64,000 bases of DNA from Chitinophaga pinensis. GTDB lineage: Bacteria > Bacteroidota > Bacteroidia > UKL13-3. The DNA is taken from positions 1 through 64,000 of the forward strand of contig CAMDHZ010000012.1 of assembly GCA_945898275.1 (NCBI GenBank), read 5' to 3'. Made by a program: the position numbers and the translations under genes. The notes below the pieces were generated by a model that saw nothing but the letters and a program-made list of their open reading frames with translations, ran no database searches and had not been told where the DNA came from. Shown here piece after piece: positions 24,700 to 34,313 of this stretch (position 1 is its first letter; every line of letters begins with the position of its first letter).

Positions 24700-25083
24700 T
24701 TATAGAACTGGACTTAAAAACTTTTCAAATTCTGCTTTCAACTCGCTATAAATTTTTTCAAAAGTTTCAAATTGGTCTTTTAGACCTTCTGGCTGTTCAA
24801 ACAATCTACGGTCGCTTGCAACTGGATTTTCCGCTGCATTTTGAGCCAATGCTGCATCTGCAAGTTTAAGGTCATGATTTAAAATATCAATCACTTCTCT
24901 TTGACGGATAAACTGATTTTGGAAGTGTTCTACCTGTTTTAAAATTTCAGAATTGTTGTTTCTTGAAGCAACTTCGTCTAAACGATTTTGCCAAGTTGAT
25001 AATTCATCTTTACAAAAAGCCAAACTTTTCATCCAAGAAGTGAAGTTTTGGTGAATTTCACCCATGTGTGCTCTATTTTCCAT
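24700..25083 (-). CDS. Small helical protein of unknown function
   Basis: A protein of 127 residues, largely alpha-helical and likely coiled-coil (FCKDELSTWQNRLDEVASRNNNSEILKQVEHFQNQFIRQREVIDILNHDLKLADAAL). It has no signal peptide and looks cytoplasmic. I recognise no named family. It has its own terminator. It is divergently arranged with the ECF sigma factor gene, 198 bases apart, and may share a control region with it. Confidence 0.65.
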   Translation of the reverse strand: MENRAHMGEIHQNFTSWMKSLAFCKDELSTWQNRLDEVASRNNNSEILKQVEHFQNQFIRQREVIDILNHDLKLADAALAQNAAENPVASDRRLFEQPEGLKDQFETFEKIYSELKAEFEKFLSPVL

Positions 25084-25281
25084 ATATATTTATTGAAATT
25101 TCTTATCTAAGAACAAAATTAGGTGATGAAGAAGGTCGGAAAAATGACATCCGTCATACCTGCTGTAAAAATTAATTGATTTTAAATCAATGCTATTTAT
25201 CTCCCTGAAAAACAAAATCTTAAATAAAATCTTAGGAAACTTAAGCAACTTTTTAAACCAATTGGGTCAAATGTACGGAAA

Positions 25282-25851
25282 ATGAAACATGATACTGCTG
25301 AACATACCTTAATTCGCGATTGCATTAAAGGCAAGTCGGCAGCGCAAGAGGCATTGTTTAAAAGGTATTATGGCGCTATGATGCAAATTTGTAGAAGGTA
25401 TGCTTCAAACCCAGATGAGGCTAAAGACCTAATACAAGATGGTTTTATTAAAATTTTCCAAAACTTAGAAAAGTTTAATGGCAATAGCAGCCTGCAAACT
25501 TGGATGAGTAGGATTATGATAAACTTGGCCATTGATGCTTATCATAAAGGAAAAAAGCATCAAATTGAAAGTTTAGAAGAATCTTTTTCCTTAGCAGAAG
25601 AGCACGGTTATATGGATAATCCCTTGATGCATTTAGAACCTGAAAAGGTTTTGGCATTGCTGCAAAAGCTACCTTCAGGGTATAGGACAGTTCTTAACTT
25701 ATTTGCAATTGAAGGTTACTCTCATAAAGAAATTGCAAGTAGCTTAGGAATTAGTGAAGGTACTTCTAAATCACAATTGGCCAAAGCCAGAGCTATGTTA
25801 CTTCAAATGGTTGAACCAATGTTAAACAAAATTGTACATGAACTTGAATAG
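25282..25851 (+). CDS. ECF-type RNA polymerase sigma-70 factor
   Basis: A protein of 189 residues with sigma region 2 (ALFKRYYGAMMQICRRYASNPDEAKDLIQDGFIKIFQNLEKFNGNSSLQTWMSRIMINLAIDAYHKGKK, containing the DLIQDGFIKIF and W(M/L)xRI motifs) and region 4 (LPSGYRTVLNLFAIEGYSHKEIASSLGISEGTSKSQLAKAR, helix-turn-helix). Region 3 is absent, as in ECF factors. Its stop overlaps the start of the next gene (25838), which carries a membrane span and an N-terminal segment like an anti-sigma. The pair and the PKD protein after it form an operon. Confidence 0.92.
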   Translation: MKHDTAEHTLIRDCIKGKSAAQEALFKRYYGAMMQICRRYASNPDEAKDLIQDGFIKIFQNLEKFNGNSSLQTWMSRIMINLAIDAYHKGKKHQIESLEESFSLAEEHGYMDNPLMHLEPEKVLALLQKLPSGYRTVLNLFAIEGYSHKEIASSLGISEGTSKSQLAKARAMLLQMVEPMLNKIVHELE

Positions 25852-27109
25852 TGATGATTTTTATAAAACTTTAAAGGAACGCCTTGAACAGCTTCCTGAA
25901 CAAGAACCCACAGAGGCTGACTGGGAAAGTTTTGCGGCGATTAATCTGCAAGGAGAAAAAAATAAAAAGTCGATTCTTTGGTATATAATCCCAGTAAGCT
26001 TGTTATTTAGTGTTACACTTTTGGGTTATTTTTTCTTGGTTCAAACCAACATAAAAACAAATAAGATAGCAGAAACCTCAATAGTTGCAAGGAAAGGTTC
26101 TATAGCCAGAACCTTTTCCAATGCAACTAAAACTAATTCAAGCCAAACAGTTGCAACCAAAAAGAATAATGACCCAGTTAAAAGTGAAAAAACAAAAAGT
26201 AAAAAGAATATTTCTATAAAAAACATTACCGAGCCAAATGAATCTTCTTTAAATACAAATAGCAGCCTTGTAAACACTAGTTCAACATCTATTAGTTCTC
26301 CTAATTTAGTATTGTCTGAACCCAATTCTAATGCAATAACAAACCCTGAAATTGTAAACATTTGGTTAGCCTCTAAAGGAGTTAAGGCGCTGCCTTCAAT
26401 CCCGTTTTATGCAGTTCCCAAGCCCCTAACATTTGGTTCAAACCGAAAAATAAAAAGACCGCTAAAAGCAGACCGGGTAAGTGTTTGGGCCATTCCTGTT
26501 GTAACCAATAGCCAGAATAACTCGATTAATTATGGTGCCGGATTTCAATTAGGAAAAGATTTTGGAAAAGGATGGTTTATTTCTGCTGGTTTAGAATACG
26601 CTCAAAAAAATTCACAACAATCCCAAAATTGGAAGCATTCCTTTGAAAGTCACGATTTGATAAGAATTGACACCAACTTAAGAATTGATGCAAGTCTAAA
26701 TAGAATAGTTATGGTAATGGATTCTGTTTATGATTATAGAAAACATGAAGAAACTGTTTCTCGCAAAACTTACAACAATACCAGAAACATTGATATTCCA
26801 ATTGAACTAGGATATGGAATTGGAGTGGGAAAAATGATGATTACTAGCTCAATTGGAATTTACAACCGGATTAAATATACACAAACCAATCAATTAGAGG
26901 CTTATCCCTTAAGTAAGAACGAAAATTCTGCTTATTCAGAAAAATACTCTTACCAACTTTTAAGCAGCTTAGGCTTGTCTGCAGCTTACCCAATAAACAA
27001 ACGTTTATGGGTTCAAGCCGCTCCTAATCTTTTGTTCAATCCATTTGAAAGAAAGATAACCCACAATGAAACCCGATTTAGATTTGGAATCAAATATTAT
27101 TTAAATTAA
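25838..27109 (+). CDS. Putative anti-sigma factor fused to an outer-membrane-type beta-barrel
   Basis: 423 residues from the ATG at 25838 (a TTG at 25832 is also in frame), overlapping the sigma gene by 14 bases. The N-terminal 40 residues are acidic and helical (DDFYKTLKERLEQLPEQEPTEADWESFAAIN), like a sigma-binding segment. A membrane span follows at about 45-68 (ILWYIIPVSLLFSVTLLGYFFLV), then a linker of about 90 residues rich in K, N, S and T, then a C-terminal 230 residues of alternating strands (INYGAGFQLGKDFGKGWFISAGLEYAQ to TRFRFGIKYYLN) ending in an aromatic residue. Roles are inferred from operon position and topology. It carries GGTTYRAACC copies at 26038 and 26435. Confidence 0.7.
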   Translation: MNLNSDDFYKTLKERLEQLPEQEPTEADWESFAAINLQGEKNKKSILWYIIPVSLLFSVTLLGYFFLVQTNIKTNKIAETSIVARKGSIARTFSNATKTNSSQTVATKKNNDPVKSEKTKSKKNISIKNITEPNESSLNTNSSLVNTSSTSISSPNLVLSEPNSNAITNPEIVNIWLASKGVKALPSIPFYAVPKPLTFGSNRKIKRPLKADRVSVWAIPVVTNSQNNSINYGAGFQLGKDFGKGWFISAGLEYAQKNSQQSQNWKHSFESHDLIRIDTNLRIDASLNRIVMVMDSVYDYRKHEETVSRKTYNNTRNIDIPIELGYGIGVGKMMITSSIGIYNRIKYTQTNQLEAYPLSKNENSAYSEKYSYQLLSSLGLSAAYPINKRLWVQAAPNLLFNPFERKITHNETRFRFGIKYYLN

Positions 27110-27114
27110 AAATC

Positions 27115-29337
27115 ATGAAAAAAACCATTAACCTTTTGTTATTATTTTGCCTAATGTTCCCAAACATGGTTTGGTCGCAAACGTGCCAACCTATCTTCGA
27201 TTACTATAAACGTGGTAAAGATGTGGTATTTTACATAGATTCAAAATTTCCCCTAAACCCATACTATATCTGGAATTTTGGTGATGGAAGTTTTGAATAT
27301 TCAATTGATGATTATATAGCAAAATCTTATAGGGACACAGGAACTTTTAGTGTTTGTTTAACAGACAGTTTTTGTGCAACAAATAATACCTTTTGTGACA
27401 GCATTAAAATTTCGAATAACATTCCAGTTTATGCAGATTTTTCTTATACCCTAGAAAGTACAGGAAAAATAACGCTTTACAATGATGCCACTTCCAGCAG
27501 TGCAATAACGCACCACTATTGGGACCTTGGAGATGGAACTGCCTTAGATGGTGAAGGAGATTCTTTGGTTTATAATTATAAACAAAGCGGCACTTACACA
27601 GTTTGCCTGTATGCATTTGACCAACAAAAAAATTACAATTACCAATGTTCTTCTATTGTGGTAATTGCTCCTGACCCTTGCTATGCAGGGTTTAATACAT
27701 CCATTGCAAATGGCGAATATTATTTCTTAAATCAAAGTGTCTTTTCTGGCGACAGCGCAACTTGGTTTTGGGATTTTGGCGATAGCACTTCAAGCACTGA
27801 AAGAAATCCAAAACATACTTATGCAGCTGCAGGAAATTACAGGGTAACTTTACAAATGAATTATCCTTGTAATAGCACCTATAGTTGGCCAATCTACTAC
27901 CCAGGACCTGGCCTTTGCAATTTAAATGTATCAGCATCCTTAATCAATCAAAAGGCTTTAATCTCTATAAGCGACACTTTAAACTTTCCAGCTATCTATC
28001 ACATAGAATTTGGAGATGGCCAAAGTTTAACCACAGCTGACAAAAATATCGAACATTTATATAACGATACTGGAAATTATGTCATTGTTATTCAAAGTAC
28101 CTTTCCATTGTGTGGAGACGTTTTTGGCTTTACTTACGCCAGAGTTAATAGTCTTGAACCAATCTGTCGGTCATCCTTCTATGCCTTTCCCGGTGATACT
28201 GATGGAAACAAAGTTTTTGTGGTAAGTAATTCTCAAATTGTTGCTAATGGTAACAACAAATCCTTTATCAAAATATTATGGGGAGATGGAAGTTCTGAAG
28301 TAGATAGTCTTAATCAAATCTACTATCAACATGCCTATGATTCTGCTGGCATTTACACCATCAAAATGATTGTATCTAACCAAGTAAATTGTGCCGATAC
28401 CAGTTATAAATCAGTAGGTGTAGGCCCAGTTTACACAGTTACAGGTACTGTTAAACAAGGAAACAAAGGCGCCGCTTATAATTATGTAAATGCTTTTATG
28501 TTTGAGCCTCAATCGGGCTTACTTTCTTATGGATTCTCAACAATTACTAATGATACTGGCTACTACGAGATGTTTTTGAGAAAAGGATATTATATCATTC
28601 AAACCGATTTTGCATTTGATCCTAGTTTGCAAGAGTTCTATTTACCTACTTACTACGGAGACAAACTTAACTGGACGGGAAGCGATGTGCTCACTATTTT
28701 AGGAAACAGAAGTGGCTTAGATATCAATCAAATTCCTTTTAACCCTATCAACCAAAATGGAGGAAAAATTGCTGGAACCGCCACTTTTGGAAGAAATGTT
28801 AAACTAGATGGACAAAGCATTCCTGAAGGTAAACCAGCGGAAAAAATGCTCATATTTTTATTAGATGGCGAAGGAAAACCTGTTGCTTTTACCCATACAG
28901 ACCCAATGGGCAAATTTGAATTCAGTAACATTGGCGCTGGTAACTTTACCGTTTGGGCAGAAATGCCAGGCAAAATGACCATTCCACCTTATGTTTCGCT
29001 TGCCAACAATACCTCTACAGCAGAAAATATTAAAATTATCATTGGACAAAATAGTGTTACCTCATTGTTTGATAATAGACCTATTACCGAAAACTTCAAT
29101 TTTGAGATGTTTCCAAATCCTACCACAGGTAGCGTAAGCGTACAATTAATGAATGCAGCAAGCGATATTGCATCAGTAGAAGTTTACGACTTGCTAGGTA
29201 AACAATCAGAAGCGACTGTTTCAATCGATAAAAATGCTGCAAGCATAAATGTATCAAGCTTGCAGAATGGTTTGTATTTTGTAAAAGTAATTGATACCAA
29301 CGGCGCTAGCATCAGCAAAAAGCTGTTGAAATATTAA
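27115..29337 (+). CDS. Secreted PKD-domain protein with carboxypeptidase-regulatory-like and T9SS domains
   Basis: A protein of 740 residues. Signal peptide MKKTINLLLLFCLMFPNMVWSQ. About five PKD-like domains follow (YIWNFGDGSFE, HYWDLGDGTALD, WFWDFGDSTSSTERNPKHTY, HIEFGDGQSL, ILWGDGSSEVD) with paired Cys. At about 440-540 is a domain starting VTGTVKQGNKGAAYNYVNAF; a second repeat, PEGKPAEKMLIFLLDGEGKPVAFTHTDPMGKFEFSNIGAGNFTVWAEMPG, resembles carboxypeptidase-regulatory or Cna-B folds. A type A sorting domain ends the protein (FEMFPNPTTGSVSV to ASISKKLLKY). It starts 5 bases after the barrel gene, so it is probably the exported product of the sigma-controlled operon. Confidence 0.87.
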   Translation: MKKTINLLLLFCLMFPNMVWSQTCQPIFDYYKRGKDVVFYIDSKFPLNPYYIWNFGDGSFEYSIDDYIAKSYRDTGTFSVCLTDSFCATNNTFCDSIKISNNIPVYADFSYTLESTGKITLYNDATSSSAITHHYWDLGDGTALDGEGDSLVYNYKQSGTYTVCLYAFDQQKNYNYQCSSIVVIAPDPCYAGFNTSIANGEYYFLNQSVFSGDSATWFWDFGDSTSSTERNPKHTYAAAGNYRVTLQMNYPCNSTYSWPIYYPGPGLCNLNVSASLINQKALISISDTLNFPAIYHIEFGDGQSLTTADKNIEHLYNDTGNYVIVIQSTFPLCGDVFGFTYARVNSLEPICRSSFYAFPGDTDGNKVFVVSNSQIVANGNNKSFIKILWGDGSSEVDSLNQIYYQHAYDSAGIYTIKMIVSNQVNCADTSYKSVGVGPVYTVTGTVKQGNKGAAYNYVNAFMFEPQSGLLSYGFSTITNDTGYYEMFLRKGYYIIQTDFAFDPSLQEFYLPTYYGDKLNWTGSDVLTILGNRSGLDINQIPFNPINQNGGKIAGTATFGRNVKLDGQSIPEGKPAEKMLIFLLDGEGKPVAFTHTDPMGKFEFSNIGAGNFTVWAEMPGKMTIPPYVSLANNTSTAENIKIIIGQNSVTSLFDNRPITENFNFEMFPNPTTGSVSVQLMNAASDIASVEVYDLLGKQSEATVSIDKNAASINVSSLQNGLYFVKVIDTNGASISKKLLKY

Positions 29338-29400
29338 TTTTATTCATTGTAATTGTGGTGGCATTGTAAAACAATGTCGCCATAATTACAGGGTTACCAT

Positions 29401-29443
29401 AAAAACAGTAGGGAAAGGCAATTGCCTGTCCCTACTGTTTTTT
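29401..29443 (+). terminator. Terminator of the sigma-barrel-PKD operon
   Basis: AAAAACAGTAGGGA and TCCCTACTGTTTTT form a long stem with inner AGGCAA/TTGCCT and one mismatch, then a run of T. The right half is partly duplicated just downstream (CTGTCCCTA-TTGTTTT to about 29465), an echo of the same element. Confidence 0.88.
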
Positions 29444-29569
29444 TATTGCCTGTCCCTATTGTTTTATGGAATGGTTTTGGTTTAACTCCTCTTAAAAAAC
29501 CGTTAAATCTGCTAATACTTGCAAGCAATCTATGTTTTTATGTAATTTCACGGCGTTAAAGTGAACATT

Positions 29570-31093
29570 ATGCTTAAAAAAATTATATTTAGTTCCTTGC
29601 TAGTAGTAAGTTTTGGGTTGAACCTAAGCGCTCAAAAAAAGGATCAAAAGGATACAAAGCCTGCAAAAAAAGAAGTGGTTGCCTCAAAACCTAAAGAAGC
29701 TTTTAACATTAGCGTTACCTTAAAAGGATTTCCAAATCAAAAATTCTATTTGGGATATTACTTTGGCGACAAACAATACCTGCGCGATAGTGGAAGCACA
29801 GATGCTAACGGAAAAATATCCTTTAAAGGAGACGAACCTTTAGAAGGTGGTATCTATTTAATTGCCACTGCCCAAAAATCATTGATGTTCGACTTTGTTG
29901 TCACTGAACAATTCTTCTCTTTGGAAACCGACTCTTCAGACCTTATCAAAAATATGAAGGTCAAAGGTTCAACAGAAAACGAAGTCTTTTTTACCTACAC
30001 ACGTTATACCTCTATAAAAGGAAAACGTGCTTATGAATTAGATGAACAAATAAAAGCAGCTAAGGCAGCTAAAGATACCGCCACACAAAATAAACTCGAG
30101 GCAGAATATAGAAAAATCACTTCCGATTTAATGGAATACCGCAAGGAATTGATGAAAGCTCACCCAAATGTGTTGTTAAGCAAAATCTTCAGAATCATGA
30201 CGGATATCGATATTCCAGAAGCTCCTAGAAACGCAAAAGGTGATATCATTGATTCAAATTTTCAATACCAATATTACTATAAACATTACTTCGACAACTT
30301 TGATTGGGCGGATGAGCGCATCGTTAGAACACCTGTTTTCCACGGAAAACTAGAAGGTTTTATGAAACGTTTAACCCCACAAATTCCAGATAGCATCATT
30401 AAATCTGCAGACATTGTTCTTGGCAAAGCAGCTGCTGGTAAAGAAAACTTCAAGTATTGCCTATTTTGGATTACGAACCATTATGAAACCTCTCAGTTTA
30501 TGGGAATGGATAAGGTTTTTGTGCATATGGTAGATAATTATTATGCAAAAGGCAGAGCATTTTGGGCAGACGAAACAGTCATTGCAAAAATGCAAGACCG
30601 AGCCAACAACTTAAGAAACAACCTGCTTGGAAATAAAGGTCCAAACTTAACTATGCTCGACTCTTCGTTTGTTTATCATAGCCTTTATAATCTTAGAGCC
30701 AAATATACTTTATTGGTGTTTTGGGATGCTGGTTGCGGGAAATGCAAAGAAGAACTTCCGAAGTTGAAAAAGATTTACAACGAGTACAATATTCAAGGCA
30801 AAGAAAAACCTACCAAACCAGGAACACTACCTGAGCCAAAATTTTTTGATATATACGGGGTGAGCCTAACGCCAAATGTTGAGGATTGGAAATCCTACCT
30901 TAGAGAAAATAAACTACCTTGGTTAAATGTATATGATCCAAGCAATGAAACTGGCTTCAGAAGGCTTTATGATATTTATAGCACACCTGTTCTATATATC
31001 TTAGACGAAAACAAAAAAATTATTGCAAAACGCATTAGTGCAGACCAAATTCAGGAAATTATCAAAGATCACGAGCAACGTAAAACCAATTAA
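29570..31093 (+). CDS. Exported thioredoxin-like (TlpA/DUF5106-type) protein
   Basis: 507 residues from the ATG at 29570; a GTG three codons earlier is also in frame. Signal peptide MLKKIIFSSLLVVSFGLNLSAQ. A DUF4369-like beta domain (FNISVTLKGFPNQKFYLGYYFGDKQYLRDSGSTDANGKISFKGDEPL) precedes a helical DUF5106-like middle and a C-terminal thioredoxin fold with active-site CGKC in LLVFWDAGCGKCKEELPKLKKIY, cis-Pro segment YSTPVLYIL. It is a periplasmic thiol-disulfide oxidoreductase, partner unknown. It precedes bshB1 by two bases, so one transcript links a thiol-redox protein with bacillithiol synthesis. Confidence 0.85.
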   Translation: MLKKIIFSSLLVVSFGLNLSAQKKDQKDTKPAKKEVVASKPKEAFNISVTLKGFPNQKFYLGYYFGDKQYLRDSGSTDANGKISFKGDEPLEGGIYLIATAQKSLMFDFVVTEQFFSLETDSSDLIKNMKVKGSTENEVFFTYTRYTSIKGKRAYELDEQIKAAKAAKDTATQNKLEAEYRKITSDLMEYRKELMKAHPNVLLSKIFRIMTDIDIPEAPRNAKGDIIDSNFQYQYYYKHYFDNFDWADERIVRTPVFHGKLEGFMKRLTPQIPDSIIKSADIVLGKAAAGKENFKYCLFWITNHYETSQFMGMDKVFVHMVDNYYAKGRAFWADETVIAKMQDRANNLRNNLLGNKGPNLTMLDSSFVYHSLYNLRAKYTLLVFWDAGCGKCKEELPKLKKIYNEYNIQGKEKPTKPGTLPEPKFFDIYGVSLTPNVEDWKSYLRENKLPWLNVYDPSNETGFRRLYDIYSTPVLYILDENKKIIAKRISADQIQEIIKDHEQRKTN

Positions 31094-31095
31094 TA

Positions 31096-31815
31096 ATGAC
31101 GAAACTCGCTATTTTGGCTTTTGCAGCTCACCCAGATGATGTAGAACTTTCTTGCAGTGGAACTTTGGTTACACACCTAAAAAAAGGATACAAAGTTGGT
31201 ATAATCGACCTAACACGAGGAGAGCTTGGAACCAGAGGTTCTGCAGAATTAAGAAGTCAGGAGGCTGCGAAGGCTTCAGAAATCATGGGTTTAACCATTA
31301 GAGAAAACTTAGGGTTTAGAGATGGCTTTTTCACACACGATGAAACGCACCTAAGGGAAGTAATTCGAATGATTAGAAAATACCAGCCAGAAATTGTGTT
31401 TGCCAATGCAGAAACAGACAGGCATATCGACCACGGCAGAGCAGCTGACTTGGTGCACGATGCCTGCTTCTTATCTGGATTGCGAAAAATAGAAACTACC
31501 GATAACGGCACAACCCAAGAAGCTTGGCGACCAAAGCAAGTGTATCATTATATCCAAGATAGAATTACTAAACCTAATATAATTGTTGACATCACTGATT
31601 CATTTGAGGAAAAAATGGCCTCCATTGCCGCTTATGGAAGTCAATTTTTTGACCCTAACTCTAATGAACCTATAACCCCAATTTCTACCAAAGAATTCAT
31701 TGAAGCCATTAAAGGCCGTTGCATGGAATTTGGAAAAGAAATTGGAGTGCCATATGCAGAAGGCTTTACAGTAAGGAGAAATATTGGAAGCAAAAATTTG
31801 ATGGAGCAGCTTTAG
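31096..31815 (+). CDS. bshB1: Bacillithiol biosynthesis deacetylase BshB1
   Basis: A protein of 239 residues in the LmbE/PIG-L family. Zn motif AHPDDVE (H12, D14, D15) at the N-terminus, LTRGELGTRGSAELRSQEAAKAS, LGFRDGFF, and the second His motif ETDRHIDHGRA. It hydrolyses N-acetylglucosaminyl-malate to glucosaminyl-malate, step 2 of bacillithiol synthesis, in the cytoplasm. The length and the GTRGS segment match BshB1 rather than a generic LmbE. It is co-transcribed with the thioredoxin-like gene two bases upstream. bshA and bshC are not in this window. Confidence 0.92.
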   Translation: MTKLAILAFAAHPDDVELSCSGTLVTHLKKGYKVGIIDLTRGELGTRGSAELRSQEAAKASEIMGLTIRENLGFRDGFFTHDETHLREVIRMIRKYQPEIVFANAETDRHIDHGRAADLVHDACFLSGLRKIETTDNGTTQEAWRPKQVYHYIQDRITKPNIIVDITDSFEEKMASIAAYGSQFFDPNSNEPITPISTKEFIEAIKGRCMEFGKEIGVPYAEGFTVRRNIGSKNLMEQL

Positions 31816-31833
31816 AATAAGCTTAATCCTCAT

Positions 31834-32550
31834 TTATAAGAAACGCTGTTTTCTAAGTAGCCTTATTTTAATGTTATCATAGACTAAGCCAAAAAGCAAG
31901 ATTACCCCAACAATTGCCAATACTTTTAGCTCAATGATGGTATAAAAAAAACCTCCAAACAATCCCCCAAAAAAGAAAAAACTTATAATAGTTACTCTAA
32001 GTTTAATCGACGAAAAAAGCTTTTCTCTTTGCTCTTTTAATTTGTAGAAAAACAACTGAGAAAGCTCTATACCTAAATCAGTAAACAATCCTGTTAAATG
32101 GGTAGTTCTAACTGTTGTATTAGAAATGGAGTTAACCAATGAATTTTGCAAGCCCATTGCAAAAAGTAGCAAGAAAGCCAAAACATTTGGTGCTGTCTTA
32201 ATTATAAAATCACCCAAAAAAGCAGCGAAAATTAAGATTGCGCTTTCTATCAAAAAAGGAATTCTATAAATAAATCTATCATTTATTTTAGAAACAAATT
32301 CTATTAAAAAATTGGAAAAGAATGAGCCAAAAAAAAAGAAGAATATATATAAGAAATAAATAAACCCTTGTAGAAAATTTAACTTAAAAACCTCATCTAC
32401 AAAAAAGGCAAAATGTCCAGTTACATTGGTTGTAAGCTTTTGAACAGCCAAAAATCCAACAATATTAACCACACCTGCAACAAAAGACAAAAGCGAAGCT
32501 ATTTTTAAGTTATGCTCAAGCGTTCTAGTTTTACCTTTATGCCTAAACAT
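31834..32550 (-). CDS. YoaK family membrane protein (DUF1275)
   Basis: A protein of 238 residues and about six membrane spans: LSFVAGVVNIVGFLAVQKLTTNVTGHFAFF is the family's opening motif (GxxNxxxF...TTNVTGH). Phe-rich spans (GFIYFLYIFFFFFGSFFSNFLIEF) and the LQNSLVNSISNTTVRTTHLTGLFTDLG motif (QNSxV...VRTTHLTG) follow, both diagnostic of DUF1275. The function is unknown; a transporter is likely. It starts 13 bases after the LysM gene and is second in that operon. Confidence 0.88.
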   Translation of the reverse strand: MFRHKGKTRTLEHNLKIASLLSFVAGVVNIVGFLAVQKLTTNVTGHFAFFVDEVFKLNFLQGFIYFLYIFFFFFGSFFSNFLIEFVSKINDRFIYRIPFLIESAILIFAAFLGDFIIKTAPNVLAFLLLFAMGLQNSLVNSISNTTVRTTHLTGLFTDLGIELSQLFFYKLKEQREKLFSSIKLRVTIISFFFFGGLFGGFFYTIIELKVLAIVGVILLFGLVYDNIKIRLLRKQRFL

Positions 32551-32563
32551 TTAAAATCACGTT

Positions 32564-34225
32564 TCAATTCGTTTCCTTTGAGGTTGTTTCTTCATCCTTG
32601 GTTACCCCATTAATCCAAATTTGAATGTTGATTTTCTCATTTTCAACTTTCAAATCTAGGGCGGTAGGTCCATCAATTAAAACAATAGTTCCTTTTGGTA
32701 AACCTGCTGGTAAAGGTCCAATAACCCTTGCAATAGTTTTTTCGTAATTATCCCTGTTTTGCAAAGTGATAAATTTACCTTTCTCTACATCATTCACGTA
32801 AACACCCTTAAAGGTTTTTGTTTTATCATAATAGGCAAAACCTTTTATGGTTCTTTCAAAAAAACTTGTAGTTGGGTTAACCGTTGCTTGAGTAACAACC
32901 GTGCGTTGGTATGGTGAAATACTTGCTCGCTCACTGTTAATGACAAGCTCTTGCCCCTCTCTTACTCTATAATTTAATAAACCATTCCAATTGATAATAT
33001 CTGTTGCACTCACCTTATATTTCAATGCAATAGATTGTAGGGACTCCTCTCTTTTTACTATATGAATGGTTTTCTTATTTCCATGTCCCTTGGTTTGGTT
33101 TACTCCCTCCACCTCAATGGCATTTTCCTCTGCAATACGCAAAATTCTGGTATCAAACTGATAATCCATCTGACGATAATCAAACAATTTATAGACAACA
33201 CCATCTGGATGGATGTAAGTTGTGTCCAAATAATCTATGTTAGCCAATGCGGCTTTCTTTTTGAGTTGTGCAGCTGTTAAAGGCTTTGATTCCTCAACAG
33301 GAGCCTTTTCAACTTGCTTTGGTGTTTCTTCCTTTTTTACAATTTTTGTTGCTAATACTTCTGGTAAGGGCTTAACTTTCCTTTCTACTATTTCTGTTGT
33401 ATCTCTTTTTGGTTCATCAGGGTCCTTCTTTGCTAATACAGTTTTAGTTGGAGCAGGTTTTGGTGCATCTAAATCCTTTTTAACGGATACGGCTTTGGTT
33501 GGTGAAGGTTTTGGAGCATCTAAATCTGGTTTTGTCTGAATAGGTTTAGCGGCCACCACCGGTAATTCATTTGTAGTTGTTTCCTGTTCTTTTTTGGTTA
33601 CGGTTTGAACCGATTTTTCAGTTGATTTAGCAATAGGTGCATCTGAATAAATGGGGATTTTTATCTTTTGTCCTACCTTAAGTTTATAGATTTGCAAGTC
33701 ATTTTCTCTAATTATATCATTAGCGTCCACCGAAAATGAATTGGCTACTTGCTGCACGGTTTGGGGCGAGGAAACTACATAGGTATTAAATGCTACTATT
33801 GGCCTTCCCGAGCTTTTCACTTCTGTCTTTGCTTCTGGTGTAGAGCTTAGAACAACTTTATCCTCCACTTTTTTGGTATCATTGGAAGTAGGCAATGTTG
33901 TTGCTATTGGTAAAGATGATTGCGCTAATGGCTTAACCTCAGGAGCTTTTAGGTCTCCATATTTTTCTGAATTTAGTGGTATCTTAAGCAATTGACCAGG
34001 ATATGGTTTTTCTGCAAGCAAAGGATTGCTGCTTAAGATAGCAGATTCTGATACTCCATAACGCTTAGCCAATTGCGGCAATCCTTCATTTTTAATTACA
34101 CGATGAATGATAAAAGTATTAGCATCCCTTTTTTCAATCCTTAAAGAATCCTTTGGACCTCCAAAAGCTAATAAAACTAAACTAAACTGCGCAAATAAAA
34201 TGAAAAGGCTTTTCCTCATGAACAT
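32564..34225 (-). CDS. LysM-domain secreted protein
   Basis: A protein of 553 residues. Signal sequence (MRKSLFILFAQFSLVLLAFG after MF). Three LysM modules lie at about 40-83 (IIHRVIKNEGLPQLAKRYGVS), 150-193 (YVVSSPQTVQQVANSFSVD) and 386-428 (HIVKREESLQSIALKYKVS). Between the second and third is a low-complexity linker with three tandem units like APKPxPTKxVxxKKD. A C-terminal beta domain (EKGKFITLQNRDNYEKTIARVIGPLP) completes it. LysM binds glycan chains of peptidoglycan, so this is a cell-wall-associated periplasmic protein. No hydrolase domain is visible. Two in-frame ATGs (34225, 34219) are possible. Contains GGTTTGAACC at 33602. Confidence 0.82.
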   Translation of the reverse strand: MFMRKSLFILFAQFSLVLLAFGGPKDSLRIEKRDANTFIIHRVIKNEGLPQLAKRYGVSESAILSSNPLLAEKPYPGQLLKIPLNSEKYGDLKAPEVKPLAQSSLPIATTLPTSNDTKKVEDKVVLSSTPEAKTEVKSSGRPIVAFNTYVVSSPQTVQQVANSFSVDANDIIRENDLQIYKLKVGQKIKIPIYSDAPIAKSTEKSVQTVTKKEQETTTNELPVVAAKPIQTKPDLDAPKPSPTKAVSVKKDLDAPKPAPTKTVLAKKDPDEPKRDTTEIVERKVKPLPEVLATKIVKKEETPKQVEKAPVEESKPLTAAQLKKKAALANIDYLDTTYIHPDGVVYKLFDYRQMDYQFDTRILRIAEENAIEVEGVNQTKGHGNKKTIHIVKREESLQSIALKYKVSATDIINWNGLLNYRVREGQELVINSERASISPYQRTVVTQATVNPTTSFFERTIKGFAYYDKTKTFKGVYVNDVEKGKFITLQNRDNYEKTIARVIGPLPAGLPKGTIVLIDGPTALDLKVENEKINIQIWINGVTKDEETTSKETN

Positions 34226-34313
34226 TACATTTTTTCAAATGTAAACTATTTTATTTAACATAAAATCATAGTTATCTGAAATTTATATGTTGGAAACCAT
34301 ATTTCTTATACAA

